DNA of 64,000 nucleotides from CACIIZ01 sp045565285 (lineage in GTDB: Bacteria; Pseudomonadota; Alphaproteobacteria; Rhodobacterales; Rhodobacteraceae), in assembly GCA_045565285.1 (NCBI GenBank), contig JBJLFR010000021.1:17907-81906 (forward strand), read 5' to 3'. The translations under genes and the position numbers were made by a program. Position 1 is the first letter of the stretch. The number at the start of each line of letters is the position of its first letter. The notes under the pieces were generated by a model. The model made no database searches and had not been told where the DNA came from. It saw only the letters and a program-made list of their open reading frames with translations. This document shows positions 27,988 through 37,255 of this stretch, piece after piece.

Positions 27988-28761
27988 ATGAATTTATATC
28001 AGAAAAGATTTGAAATTCGGTTCACTTTAAATAAAAATGAGATTATTGAATCCCAGAAACTTAGGCACAAAGTTTTTATAGAAGAAATGGGGAATGGTGA
28101 TAAAAAAGTACAAAATTTTTCTAATTTAGAAAAAGATGAATTTGACGATCATTGTAGACATTTAATTATTATTGACCATAAAAATTCAAAAAAAAATTCA
28201 AAAAGTAAAATTATTGGTGTTACCCGATTAATGCTTAGTGAGGATTCCAAAAATGGTATTGGATTCTATTGTTCGCAAGAGTTTAATTTAAGCCCAATAA
28301 TATCATCAAAAAAAAATTGTTTAGAAATAGGAAGAACATGTATTGATTATCATTATAGAAACACTTTGATCTTACATTATTTATGGATAGAACTAGGTGG
28401 TTTTTGTTCTAAAAATAATGTTGAACTTTTATTTGGTGTTGCTTCTTTTAATGGTAATAATGTTAAAAAAATTGAAATGGCACTTAGTCACATTCATAAC
28501 AAATATCTTTTACCTCCTAAAATTAGACCAATGGCGCTAAAACATGGTTTTATTGAAATGAACATTATTCCAAAAGCAGAAATAAATAAATTTAGTGCTC
28601 TAAAACAAATACCGAATTTATTAAAAAGTTATTTAAGATTAGGAGCAAGAGTTGGAGAGGGAGCATTTATGGATAAAGAATTAAATACAATAGATATACT
28701 TATAATGGTAGATATCTCGAGTATGACCAACAAATATAAAACGTATTATGAAAAATCATGA
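27988..28761 (+). CDS. olsB: Ornithine N-acyltransferase (OlsB-like)
   Basis: Transfers a 3-hydroxyacyl chain from ACP to ornithine, giving lyso-ornithine lipid. 257 residues with the GNAT-related hemolysin/OlsB signatures LRHKVFIEEMG, DEFDDHCRHLIIID, IIGVTRLM, CLEIGRTCIDYHYRN and LLFGVASFNG. Overlaps the next gene, an O-acyltransferase, by 14 bases, the expected olsB-olsA order. Ornithine lipids are phosphorus-free and are used by marine bacteria when phosphate is scarce. Confidence 0.88.
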   Translation: MNLYQKRFEIRFTLNKNEIIESQKLRHKVFIEEMGNGDKKVQNFSNLEKDEFDDHCRHLIIIDHKNSKKNSKSKIIGVTRLMLSEDSKNGIGFYCSQEFNLSPIISSKKNCLEIGRTCIDYHYRNTLILHYLWIELGGFCSKNNVELLFGVASFNGNNVKKIEMALSHIHNKYLLPPKIRPMALKHGFIEMNIIPKAEINKFSALKQIPNLLKSYLRLGARVGEGAFMDKELNTIDILIMVDISSMTNKYKTYYEKS

Positions 28762-29602
28762 AGAAAAATATACTTGGCAAAAGGAAAATATAGAAGATTT
28801 ACCACCTATTAATTTTTTTCAAATTTTAATTGGTTTATTAAGGCTAACATGTTTTCTACCAGTAACAATTTTTATTGTAGTATTATTTTTATTATCTAAA
28901 GCTATTTTTAAGCCTTTAAATTTGAATTATCCAATTTTTTTAATAAGAAAATCATGGTCACTTTTTATTTTACGATTGTTTGGCTTAAAGTTGGAAGTTG
29001 TTGGCAAGCTGTCTTACACTTCTACAATATTTGTAAGCAATCACATTTCATGGACAGATATTTTAGTTATACAAAGTATAATAGATATTATATTTATTGC
29101 AAAATCAGATGTTAAAAAGATGCCTGGTTTAGGATTTCTTGCAAGTATTGCAAATACTGTTTTTATTGACAGAAATCCTCAAAAAATTTCAAAAGATTCT
29201 AATATTTTGAGAAAAATTATTAAAAAAGGTGAATTAATTTGTTTTTTTCCTGAAGGTACTAGTACTGATGGGCTCCGAGTATTAAAATTTAAATCTGGAT
29301 TTTTTCAATTATTATTTGATAGTAATAATGTCGAGAATCGACAGTTTAAGAAAGTTCAACCTATTTCTCTTATTTATAAAGTTAATAATAAAAATTTATC
29401 CAAAGATTTTTATGGGTGGTGGGGAGATATGAGTATTATTTCACATATTACAAAAATTTTATGCCTATCTACTGGTTCAGTAGTTATAAAATTCCATGAA
29501 CCTTTAGATAGCAGAGAGTTTAATAATAGGAAAGATATAGCATTAGCTGCCGAAAATATAATTGCAAAAGAGATTTCATTTCAATTATCAACTATAAATT
29601 AA
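28748..29602 (+). CDS. olsA: Lyso-ornithine lipid O-acyltransferase (PlsC family)
   Basis: 284-residue 1-acylglycerol-phosphate acyltransferase-like membrane protein. A hydrophobic segment lies at about 30-55; the catalytic NHxxxxD is NHISWTD with His99 and Asp104; the substrate motif is FFPEGTSTDG. Its start lies within olsB, so it most likely completes ornithine lipid synthesis rather than acting on glycerophosphate. Converges on eno with a 4-base overlap. Confidence 0.85.
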   Translation: MKNHEEKYTWQKENIEDLPPINFFQILIGLLRLTCFLPVTIFIVVLFLLSKAIFKPLNLNYPIFLIRKSWSLFILRLFGLKLEVVGKLSYTSTIFVSNHISWTDILVIQSIIDIIFIAKSDVKKMPGLGFLASIANTVFIDRNPQKISKDSNILRKIIKKGELICFFPEGTSTDGLRVLKFKSGFFQLLFDSNNVENRQFKKVQPISLIYKVNNKNLSKDFYGWWGDMSIISHITKILCLSTGSVVIKFHEPLDSREFNNRKDIALAAENIIAKEISFQLSTIN

Positions 29603-30882
29603 TTACTATATCTAGCTAAATCTTTAGAGATATAACAGTTTTCTCCAAGTTCTTGTTCTATCCTTATTAGTTGGTTATATTTGGCAATCCTATCAGTTCT
29701 ACTAAGAGAACCAGTTTTAATTTGTCCAACCTCTGTAGCAACTGATAGATCTGAAATTGAAACATCTTCAGTTTCGCCTGATCTATGAGAAAAAATTTGG
29801 AGAAAATTATTTTCTTTAGCTATTTTAATTACTTTAAGAGTTTCCGATAGAGTTCCAATTTGATTGTATTTTATAAGTATAGCATTTCCAGCATTATCAT
29901 TTATACCCTTTATTAATCTGTCTGGGTTAGTAGCAAATAAATCATCACCTACTAATTGACATTTTTTTCCTAGCTCAATGGAGATTTCTTTCCATCCTTC
30001 CCAATCATCTTCAGACATTCCGTCCTCAATTGAAATTATAGGATATTTTTCTACTAATGTTTTTAAAAAATCAACTTTTTCTTTTAAATTTAATTTAAGT
30101 TTTTCTCCATCCATAAAATAATATTTATCTTTAAAATATTCACTTGAGGCACAATCTAATGCTAATAAAAAATCTCTACCTGGTTTATAACCAGATTTTT
30201 CAATTGCCATTAAAATCAGGTCAAGAGCTGTATTTGTATTTGATAACGGTGGAGCAAAACCACCTTCATCACCAACTGCAGTAATAAAGTTTTTTTTATA
30301 TAATATATCTTTAAGAGTATGAAAAACTTCACACCCCATTTGAATTGCTTTAAAAATTGAATTAGCAGAAATTGGAATTATCATAAATTCTTGTATATCT
30401 AGATTATTATTTGCATGCATACCGCCATTTAAGATATTCATCATGGGCATTGGTAACTTGAACTTAGTTTTGTTAGAGAAAATATTACGATATAGGGGTT
30501 TTTTATTAAATGATGAACTAGCTTGAGCAACTGCAATAGAAACTCCTAAAATAGCGTTAGCACCTAGATTTGATTTATTATGAGTCCCATCAGCTTCAAT
30601 CATAGATTGATCAATTAGTAGCTGGTCATTTACATTTTTCCCAATTAATAATGAATTTATTTCATTATTTACTGCACTTACAGCTTTAGAAACGCCTTTG
30701 CCATGAAATCTTTCTAAATTATTATCCCTTAACTCTAGAGCTTCGTGTTTTCCAGTCGATGCACCAGAAGGGACTGATGCCCTTCCAAAATCACCGCTCT
30801 TTAAATAAACATCAACTTCTAGTGTTGGATTACCTCTACTATCAATTATTTCTCGTGCATTTAATTTTTTAATTATGCTCAT
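29599..30882 (-). CDS. eno: Enolase
   Basis: Interconverts 2-phosphoglycerate and phosphoenolpyruvate. 427 residues, full length: IIDSRGNPTLEVDV near the start, SGASTGKHEALELRD, GDEGGFAPP, SIEDGMSEDDWEGW, LVGDDLFATN and FSHRSGETED with the catalytic and Mg ligands. Start ATG overlaps the mazG stop region by 14 bases, so eno is translated from the mazG message. Confidence 0.97.
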   Translation of the reverse strand: MSIIKKLNAREIIDSRGNPTLEVDVYLKSGDFGRASVPSGASTGKHEALELRDNNLERFHGKGVSKAVSAVNNEINSLLIGKNVNDQLLIDQSMIEADGTHNKSNLGANAILGVSIAVAQASSSFNKKPLYRNIFSNKTKFKLPMPMMNILNGGMHANNNLDIQEFMIIPISANSIFKAIQMGCEVFHTLKDILYKKNFITAVGDEGGFAPPLSNTNTALDLILMAIEKSGYKPGRDFLLALDCASSEYFKDKYYFMDGEKLKLNLKEKVDFLKTLVEKYPIISIEDGMSEDDWEGWKEISIELGKKCQLVGDDLFATNPDRLIKGINDNAGNAILIKYNQIGTLSETLKVIKIAKENNFLQIFSHRSGETEDVSISDLSVATEVGQIKTGSLSRTDRIAKYNQLIRIEQELGENCYISKDLARYSN

Positions 30883-31684
30883 TTTTAACTTTCGACTTTG
30901 TTAGTTGCCATAATTTATGCTCTTGTTCTTTTGTTAAAGGAATTTCTTTTTTTTCTTTAAGCGAAAAATAGACTGTACTTCTTTTTGCAAATTTTTTATT
31001 GGCTTCATGAATGCAATGTTCTGGGTCAAAATTTAATAATCTTGTCAAATTAATTAATGAAAAAAACAAATCCCCTATTTCTTCTTTTTTTTCATTATAT
31101 TTTATATTTTTTAAAGCCTCTTTAACTTCTTTTGTTTCTTCTTCAATCTTTAAAATAACTTGCTTAATATTCGAAAAATCAAGTCCAAGTGTACTAGCTG
31201 TTTTTTGTAATTTAATTGCTTGATTTATAGGTGGCATAAATTTATTGAATTTAGCAAATGGAGAAGCTTTTTCTCCTTTCTCCTTTCTTTCCTTTCTTTT
31301 GATTTCCTCCCAAAAAATTTTTTGTTCCTTAATACTTTTTTTTTCTTTATTTTCACCAAAAATATGTGGATGTCGTCTAATCATTTTTTTTGAAGCCTTA
31401 TCGACTACTTCTTCAAAGTTAAATTGTTTTTTTTCATTAGCAATTTGGCTTTGAAATATAACTTGAAGTAGGAGATCTCCAAGTTCGTCTATTATATTTT
31501 CATTATTTTCAGACTCTATAGCTTCAACTAATTCATAAGCTTCCTCTATTATATGAGAACTTAAGGTCTTTGCAGTTTGCTTAATATCCCACTCACATCC
31601 CTTTTTAGGATCTCTTAAATGGTTTATAATATTTAAAAGGTCTTTTAAAGAATGGGTTCTTTCTATTTTTAAAGATTTGTTCAT
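30869..31684 (-). CDS. mazG: Nucleoside triphosphate pyrophosphohydrolase MazG
   Basis: Hydrolyses NTPs to NMP and pyrophosphate. 271 residues with two tandem MazG domains: the first has CEWDIKQTAKTL, EEAYELVEAI and DELGDLLLQVIF (metal-binding ExxE12ExxD pattern), the second EEETKEVKEAL and EEIGDLFFSLINL. ATG at 31684 chosen over the TTG one codon upstream. Upstream of eno in the same transcript. Confidence 0.93.
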   Translation of the reverse strand: MNKSLKIERTHSLKDLLNIINHLRDPKKGCEWDIKQTAKTLSSHIIEEAYELVEAIESENNENIIDELGDLLLQVIFQSQIANEKKQFNFEEVVDKASKKMIRRHPHIFGENKEKKSIKEQKIFWEEIKRKERKEKGEKASPFAKFNKFMPPINQAIKLQKTASTLGLDFSNIKQVILKIEEETKEVKEALKNIKYNEKKEEIGDLFFSLINLTRLLNFDPEHCIHEANKKFAKRSTVYFSLKEKKEIPLTKEQEHKLWQLTKSKVKNEHN

Positions 31685-31732
31685 CAATAAGTTAAATTTT
31701 TAAGATTTTTATTAATCAGTTTATTTTTATAA

Positions 31733-32236
31733 TTAGCCATCGCCACGAAATGGAGCAACATATTGTAATGCCATATCCCATGGAAAAAAAATCCAAGTAT
31801 CTTTACTGACTTCTGTTATAAATGTATCTACAACTTTACGGCCATTTGGTTTTGCATAAACTGACGCATAATGGGCTTTTGGATACATTTCTTTAACCAA
31901 TTGCATAGTTTTTCCACTGTCGACCAAATCATCAATAATTACAATTCCCAAACCATCAGAGATTAAATTTGCATTTGGATGTTTTAGAATTTTTGCTTCA
32001 GACTGATTTTTATGATCATAAGATTTGATGGAGATTGTTTCTACAAGTCTTATATCTAATTCTCTTGCTATGATCATTGCGGGCACCATTCCACCTCGTG
32101 TGATTGCAATCAATCCTCGCCAGTGACCATTTTCAGGTCCTTTATTTTCTAATCGCCATGCGAGTGCACGACTATCTCTATGGATTTGATCCCATGAGAC
32201 GTGAAAACCTTTTTCATAGGGCAGCTTATCTTTCAA
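31733..32236 (-). CDS. gpt: Xanthine-guanine phosphoribosyltransferase
   Basis: Salvages guanine and xanthine with PRPP. 167 residues; PRPP-binding motif VIIDDLVDSGKT at about 99-110, N-terminal HVSWDQIHRDSRALAWRL typical of Gpt, and ITRGGMVPAMIIARELD. Its ATG overlaps the fabI stop by 4 bases (ATGA), so the two are coupled. Confidence 0.93.
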   Translation of the reverse strand: MKDKLPYEKGFHVSWDQIHRDSRALAWRLENKGPENGHWRGLIAITRGGMVPAMIIARELDIRLVETISIKSYDHKNQSEAKILKHPNANLISDGLGIVIIDDLVDSGKTMQLVKEMYPKAHYASVYAKPNGRKVVDTFITEVSKDTWIFFPWDMALQYVAPFRGDG

Positions 32237-33063
32237 TGCTCATTTTCCTTTCTTCCTGTTACTACATCAATATCAGGGGCATCTTCTGCTTTCATGCCTA
32301 TAACGTGGTAGCCAGCATCTACATGTAAATTTTCACCTGTAACACCAGATGACATTTCCGATAATAAAAAAAGTGCTGCTTTACCAACTTCATTTTGCGT
32401 TACATTTCTTTTTAACGGAGAGTTTAACTCGTTCCATTTCATAATATATCTGAAATCTCCTATTCCTGATGAAGCAAGTGTCTTTATAGTACCAGCTGAT
32501 AAAGAATTAACCCTTATTTTTTTTTTTCCTAAATCCACTGCTAAATATCTTACTGAAGACTCAAGTGCTGCTTTAGCAACTCCCATCACATTATAATGTG
32601 GAAGTACTTTTTCTGAACCATAGTAAGTTAAAGTAAGAATTGAACCACCTTTGTTTAGCATTATTTCAGCATTTTTAGCAACTTCAGTTAAGGAAAAAGT
32701 GGATATGGCAAGTGTATTTGTAAAGTTTTCCTTACTAGTCTCAATATATCGTCCTCTTAATTCCTCTTTATTAGAAAATCCAATTGCATGTACTAAGAAA
32801 TCAAAACTATCCCAATGTTCTTTTAATTTTTTAAAAGTTTGGTCAATAGATTTAGGATCACTAACATCGCATTCAATTAATATATCGCTATCTATGCCTT
32901 GAGCTAATGGTTGCAATCTTTTTAACAAAGAATCAGATTGATAGGTAAATGCAAGTTCAGCTCCAGCTAGGCTACAAGTTTCTGCTATACCCCAAGCAAT
33001 AGATTTATTATTTGCTACGCCCATAATAAGGCCTCTTTTATCTTTTAATAAATTTTCAAACAT
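32233..33063 (-). CDS. fabI: Enoyl-ACP reductase FabI
   Basis: NADH-dependent last step of fatty-acid elongation. 276 residues with the FabI form of the nucleotide loop, GVANNKSIAWGIA at 15-27, and the atypical short-chain-dehydrogenase active site Tyr-x6-Lys in YNVMGVAK. The segment IKTLASSGIGDF is the substrate-binding flap. Overlaps gpt by 4 bases. Sensitive to FabI inhibitors in principle (family knowledge). Confidence 0.95.
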   Translation of the reverse strand: MFENLLKDKRGLIMGVANNKSIAWGIAETCSLAGAELAFTYQSDSLLKRLQPLAQGIDSDILIECDVSDPKSIDQTFKKLKEHWDSFDFLVHAIGFSNKEELRGRYIETSKENFTNTLAISTFSLTEVAKNAEIMLNKGGSILTLTYYGSEKVLPHYNVMGVAKAALESSVRYLAVDLGKKKIRVNSLSAGTIKTLASSGIGDFRYIMKWNELNSPLKRNVTQNEVGKAALFLLSEMSSGVTGENLHVDAGYHVIGMKAEDAPDIDVVTGRKENEH

Positions 33064-33188
33064 TATTATTCCAAGTAGTTAGTTCTAGAAAAATTAATCC
33101 TTTTAATAAAATTATCCATAATTATATCATGTTGTATATTTATATGAATTTTATTTTTTTATCAAAGATAATATTTAATGGAGATGTT

Positions 33189-33770
33189 ATGGATAAAAAC
33201 CCTATTGTAAAGATTATAGACTGGTATAATGAAGCAAAAAAAACAGAGATCAATGATCCTGATGCTATAACACTTGCAACAGTTGATGATACTGGTTTTC
33301 CAAATGTAAGAACAGTCTTACTTAGAAAAATTGATACGGATTCATTTGTTTTTTTTACAAATTATTATTCACAGAAAGGAAGGGAAATAGAGCATAATAA
33401 TAAGATCGCCTTTTCTTTTCATTGGAAGACTTTGGCAAGACAAGTACGAATCAGGGGTATAGCAGAAAAAGAAAATAGTAAAGTTGCCGACGATTATTAT
33501 AATTCAAGGGCATTAGGTTCTCGAATTGGAGCATGGGCTTCAAAACAAAGTTCAGTACTGAAAAATAGAGAGGAACTTCTTGAAAGAATTACCTTTATGG
33601 AAAATAAATTCAAATCTAATCCTCCTAGACCAGATTTTTGGGGTGGGATAAGAATACGTCCGTTGTCTATAGAATTTTGGAAGGAAGGTGAATTTCGACT
33701 GCATGAAAGAGAACTATGGAAAAGATTAGAATTAAATCAAGAGTGGTCTATTCAAAAGTTGTACCCATGA
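33189..33770 (+). CDS. pdxH: Pyridoxamine 5'-phosphate oxidase
   Basis: FMN enzyme that makes pyridoxal 5'-phosphate. The ATG at 33189 has a GGAG 5 bases upstream and gives 193 residues; an upstream in-frame ATG at 33129 would add 20 hydrophobic residues without family support. Signatures: NVRTVLLRKID, FFTNYYSQKGREI, RQVRIRG, SKQSS and the C-terminal FWKEGEFRLHERELW with the conserved RLH. Confidence 0.94.
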   Translation: MDKNPIVKIIDWYNEAKKTEINDPDAITLATVDDTGFPNVRTVLLRKIDTDSFVFFTNYYSQKGREIEHNNKIAFSFHWKTLARQVRIRGIAEKENSKVADDYYNSRALGSRIGAWASKQSSVLKNREELLERITFMENKFKSNPPRPDFWGGIRIRPLSIEFWKEGEFRLHERELWKRLELNQEWSIQKLYP

Positions 33771-33876
33771 ATTTAATATTTAATGAGTAGTTTTTAATTC
33801 TAAAACATTTGCTTATTTCTTATTTTTTCATTACTATTTAAATGGTTCAAGATATTTATATAGGGATTCTTGGACG

Positions 33877-34389
33877 ATGGGTAAAGTTTACGGCCATGTA
33901 AAATGGTTTGATATAGATAAAGGCTTTGGCTTCCTTATTGTTGAGGATGATGGAGGTGATGTCCTCCTGCATTCTAACGTTTTAAAAAATTTCGGTAGGA
34001 CTTCAGTATCTGAAGGAACAAAACTTGAGTTTGAATTTCAGAAAACTGATAAAGGAAGACAAGTATCAATAATTCATAACATATTCAATTCTAACAATAT
34101 AGTAAATCCTGATAAGAATGAAATTTTAGTAGAGACAAAAAATACAATTAATTTTTTTCCTGCGAGAGTAAAATGGTTTAATAAATCTAAAGGTTTTGGT
34201 TTTGCTAACATTTTTAGATCTAATGAAGATATTTTTTTACATATAGAGATTTTAAAAAAATCTGGATTATCTGATTTAGAAACAGGTGAAGCAATAGTTA
34301 TATCTGTAGCCGAAAGTACTCGTGGAAAAATGGCAGATACTATTTTAACGTGGGATGATGAAAGTTTTTTTGAAGAAAAAGAGAAATGA
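33877..34389 (+). CDS. Tandem cold-shock domain protein
   Basis: 170 residues with two cold-shock domains: residues 1-65 (GHVKWFDIDKGFGFLIVEDD, RNP-1-like KGFGFL; RNP-2-like DVLLHSNVL) and about 90-160 (ARVKWFNKSKGFGFANIF; DIFLHIEIL). Single-stranded nucleic-acid binding is inferred. This double-domain form is common in alphaproteobacteria. It stands alone between pdxH and tRNA-Pro. Confidence 0.92.
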   Translation: MGKVYGHVKWFDIDKGFGFLIVEDDGGDVLLHSNVLKNFGRTSVSEGTKLEFEFQKTDKGRQVSIIHNIFNSNNIVNPDKNEILVETKNTINFFPARVKWFNKSKGFGFANIFRSNEDIFLHIEILKKSGLSDLETGEAIVISVAESTRGKMADTILTWDDESFFEEKEK

Positions 34390-34503
34390 TAGAATTATAA
34401 AATTATTATATTATAATAAATTTAATTTTTAGAATAAACATGGAATTTAAAAAATTAAAAAAAAGCTTTTCATTCTGGTATTAAAATAATAATAACGTTT
34501 CAA

Positions 34504-34580
<77 letters not shown>

Positions 34581-34672
34581 TTATAAAAGTTAATATCTTT
34601 AGGAATAATTCCTAATATTTTTAAATATAAATAAATTAAAAGAATATTTTAAACAATAATTTCTTAATATTG

Positions 34673-34924
34673 TTAATTTACTTCAACCATACTCATAACA
34701 GTTTTACATGAATCTATATTTTCTACTTCCATACCCATGTCGTGCCCATTTTGACATTCTGTAGATAGCAAGTTAATTTTATTCTTTGTTTCATTAGTGA
34801 GATTGGTTGTTTCTAAAAAGTTCATGACTTTAGTATTAAAGGCTGCCATTTCTGAACAGCCAGATGCTAAAATTTGAGTACTCATGAGAGTTAAAGAAAA
34901 TATTAAAATTAAACCTGATTTCAT
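34673..34924 (-). CDS. Small exported hypothetical protein
   Basis: 83 residues: clear signal peptide MKSGLILIFSLTLMSTQILA with cleavage expected before SGCSEMAAF, then a short polar, probably helical mature part with three cysteines. A purine-rich ribosome site (AAAGAGG in the minus strand) precedes the ATG. No family recognised; likely a periplasmic protein. Confidence 0.65.
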   Translation of the reverse strand: MKSGLILIFSLTLMSTQILASGCSEMAAFNTKVMNFLETTNLTNETKNKINLLSTECQNGHDMGMEVENIDSCKTVMSMVEVN

Positions 34925-35052
34925 TTTTTTACCTCTTTAGTTGTGTTATGTTTAAATGTTATTTTTTTTTTAATTTAAAATGCGATAAAATGTCCATTCT
35001 ATTTTTTATTCACAAATATTTATACATGAATTAAAAGTTACTTTATATTTTA

Positions 35053-36012
35053 ATGTCAAAAAATATTGATTTACTAGTTATCGGTTCAGGAATTTCAGGT
35101 TTAACAGCTGGCTTGGAAGCAAAGAAACATTTTTCTAATGTATTAATTATTGATAAAGGTTTTCATACTGGTGGAAGAATATGTTCTAAAAATCTAAAAA
35201 ACTGCTATTTCAACCATGGGGCTCCATTTATAAATCGTAGTAAAATAAAAAAAAGTTTTTCTTTTTATAATTTATTATATCAAAATAATAGCATTTCAAA
35301 AACTGTAATTAGAGATATTCATAATAAACCCCAATTGGTTTATTATACAAATCCAACAATGAGAATGTTTTTTGAAGAATTAAAAAATAAAATAACCATA
35401 AAACAAAAAGTAAAGGCATTAAATATTTTTAGAGATGGGAATTTCTATGTAGTAATTTGTAATGATAATAATACGATAGTTTCAAAAAAAGTAATCTTAT
35501 CTGTTCCTGCCCCTCAAGCATCTGATTTGATAAAAGATATTGAACCTAAAATGTCTCAAGACATAAATAAAATAAAATTTTCTAAATGTTTGACGGTTTT
35601 ATTGAGCTTTGATCGTAAAGTTATTTTACCAACTTTCTCTTTTTTTGAAGATGGAACTGGGGATTTAAGTTCGTTATTTTATAATATAAATTTTAATAAC
35701 AATCCAAATTATTCACTAGTGGTAAGAATGTCTAACAAATGGAGTGAATTTAATTTTGAATATTCCAATGAGCAAATTATAAATAAGTGTCTATTAGAAC
35801 TATTTAAAAAAAACGCTCATTTAAAAAACTATAATATTAACAAAACTTATTGTCATAAATGGCGTTACTCACAAGTCCTTAATAGCTTGGCACCTTCTAT
35901 AGCCACTGTAAACAAAAATAAATCATTTGGTGTTGCTGGTGATTGGACAATTGGTCCAACAGTAGAAGATGCATTTATTTCAGGAGAGAAAGTAATAAAA
36001 TGTCTTCTATAA
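35053..36012 (+). CDS. FAD-dependent oxidoreductase, renalase/amine-oxidase-like
   Basis: 319 residues. Rossmann dinucleotide motif LLVIGSGISGLTAGLEA at about 7-23, then DKGFHTGGRI as in flavin amine oxidases, and the C-terminal FAD segment FGVAGDWTIGPTVEDAFISG. This short form resembles renalase-like bacterial proteins. Its stop overlaps the end of the convergent photolyase-like gene by 6 bases. Substrate unknown. Confidence 0.85.
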   Translation: MSKNIDLLVIGSGISGLTAGLEAKKHFSNVLIIDKGFHTGGRICSKNLKNCYFNHGAPFINRSKIKKSFSFYNLLYQNNSISKTVIRDIHNKPQLVYYTNPTMRMFFEELKNKITIKQKVKALNIFRDGNFYVVICNDNNTIVSKKVILSVPAPQASDLIKDIEPKMSQDINKIKFSKCLTVLLSFDRKVILPTFSFFEDGTGDLSSLFYNINFNNNPNYSLVVRMSNKWSEFNFEYSNEQIINKCLLELFKKNAHLKNYNINKTYCHKWRYSQVLNSLAPSIATVNKNKSFGVAGDWTIGPTVEDAFISGEKVIKCLL

Positions 36013-37149
36013 ATAATTTGATTGGATTTCATCTAAAATATTAGGAATATTCTTTTTAAAATTAAAAAAACCTTTTAAACAATATTTCCAAGAATAAAGA
36101 TCAATCTCTCTATAGAGGAAATTAGTTTTTAAATTGGTCTCTTTGCTCAATTGAGAAATAAAATCTAAATTTTCTCCAATATTTGGGTATATGATATCAA
36201 TACCTTTAAGTTTATTAATTTCTTGTTTAAAATTTTTGCTAGATAATAACTGAGAATTTGGAAGATATTTATTAATATCGCTCATTATTTCTTTTTTAAA
36301 ATCAAAGACATTTTTACTTATTTGAATTTTTCTATCCTTTTTATCCAAAAAAATGAAAAAAATTTTATTATAATCTTTTAGTAATTGTAATCGATCAAAG
36401 ATAAAAAGATCTGTATCAAAGATAACTAAATCAGAATATTTTTTATAATTATGGTGCATGGGCAATTTTTCAATTTCAGGTATAAAATTATCAATTTTTG
36501 GTAAAGCAGTGTTAATTAATGTAATATTAGAATATCGATTATTTGTATATTTTTCTATATTTTTTGTATTAGCTAAATAATTTTTACCTTTAGTTTGCAG
36601 TCCGGCAACCCATTTCCAACTTAAAGTATTAGAAGATGCATCTCCATCTTTTAAATGCTCTAAAAAAAATTTGGCTCCTAATTGCCAAGGAAGTTTAAGT
36701 GTAAATATCCATATGCTAGCAAACCACATCCTAGTATGATTATGGAGGTAATTAAATTTTTTTAGTTCATAAACCCAATCATTAAAACAAGAAATTTCTG
36801 TTTTAGCATTAATTGCATTTTCATAGGTAACTTTATTAAATTGAATAGTATTCAAATCATAAAGAAAATTACTCCATACAGTGGGCCTAATTTCCAACCA
36901 ACCTTTCCAATAGATCCTCCAAAAAACTTCTTGAATAAATTTTTCAACTTTTGAATAAGGATGCTTTTTAAGAACATCATTAATTAAGTTATATTCTAGC
37001 AAAATTCTATGGCTTAAAAATGGCGACAGGCAAGAAACATTATTCCTTTTATTAGTTCCGAAATCATAATTTCTGAGTTGGTTGTATTTGAGTATATTTT
37101 CTTTAATAAAAAAATAACTTTGTTTTTTTGCTTGTTCATAGATATTCAT
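36007..37149 (-). CDS. Photolyase/cryptochrome-like FAD-binding protein, domains in unusual order
   Basis: 380 residues. The first 200 match the FAD-binding helical domain of photolyases: FLSHRILLEYNL, QEVFWRIYWKGWLE, NHTRMWFASIWIF (137-149) and LKDGDASSNTLSWKWVAG (166-183). A photolyase normally has its alpha/beta antenna domain before this; here the protein starts directly with the FAD domain, and an alpha/beta-looking part (SDLVIFDTDLFIFDRLQLL, about 239-257, and later strands) follows it at the C-terminus. It may be a permuted or rebuilt photolyase. Repair activity is inference. Convergent with a flavin oxidoreductase. Confidence 0.8.
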   Translation of the reverse strand: MNIYEQAKKQSYFFIKENILKYNQLRNYDFGTNKRNNVSCLSPFLSHRILLEYNLINDVLKKHPYSKVEKFIQEVFWRIYWKGWLEIRPTVWSNFLYDLNTIQFNKVTYENAINAKTEISCFNDWVYELKKFNYLHNHTRMWFASIWIFTLKLPWQLGAKFFLEHLKDGDASSNTLSWKWVAGLQTKGKNYLANTKNIEKYTNNRYSNITLINTALPKIDNFIPEIEKLPMHHNYKKYSDLVIFDTDLFIFDRLQLLKDYNKIFFIFLDKKDRKIQISKNVFDFKKEIMSDINKYLPNSQLLSSKNFKQEINKLKGIDIIYPNIGENLDFISQLSKETNLKTNFLYREIDLYSWKYCLKGFFNFKKNIPNILDEIQSNYL

Positions 37150-37255
37150 AGTTTGACTTGCTTTGAAATTAATATATTTAATCTGAAGAATTAAATTAAT
37201 TATTGAATAAATATAGATTAATTTAAAAAAATCGAGAATTTAAGTTGGGTTTATA

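Noticed and set aside
33129..33188. Longer pdxH start with a hydrophobic leader
   Set aside because: The downstream ATG has a proper ribosome site and the usual family N-terminus; the leader is an AT-rich translation of the promoter region.
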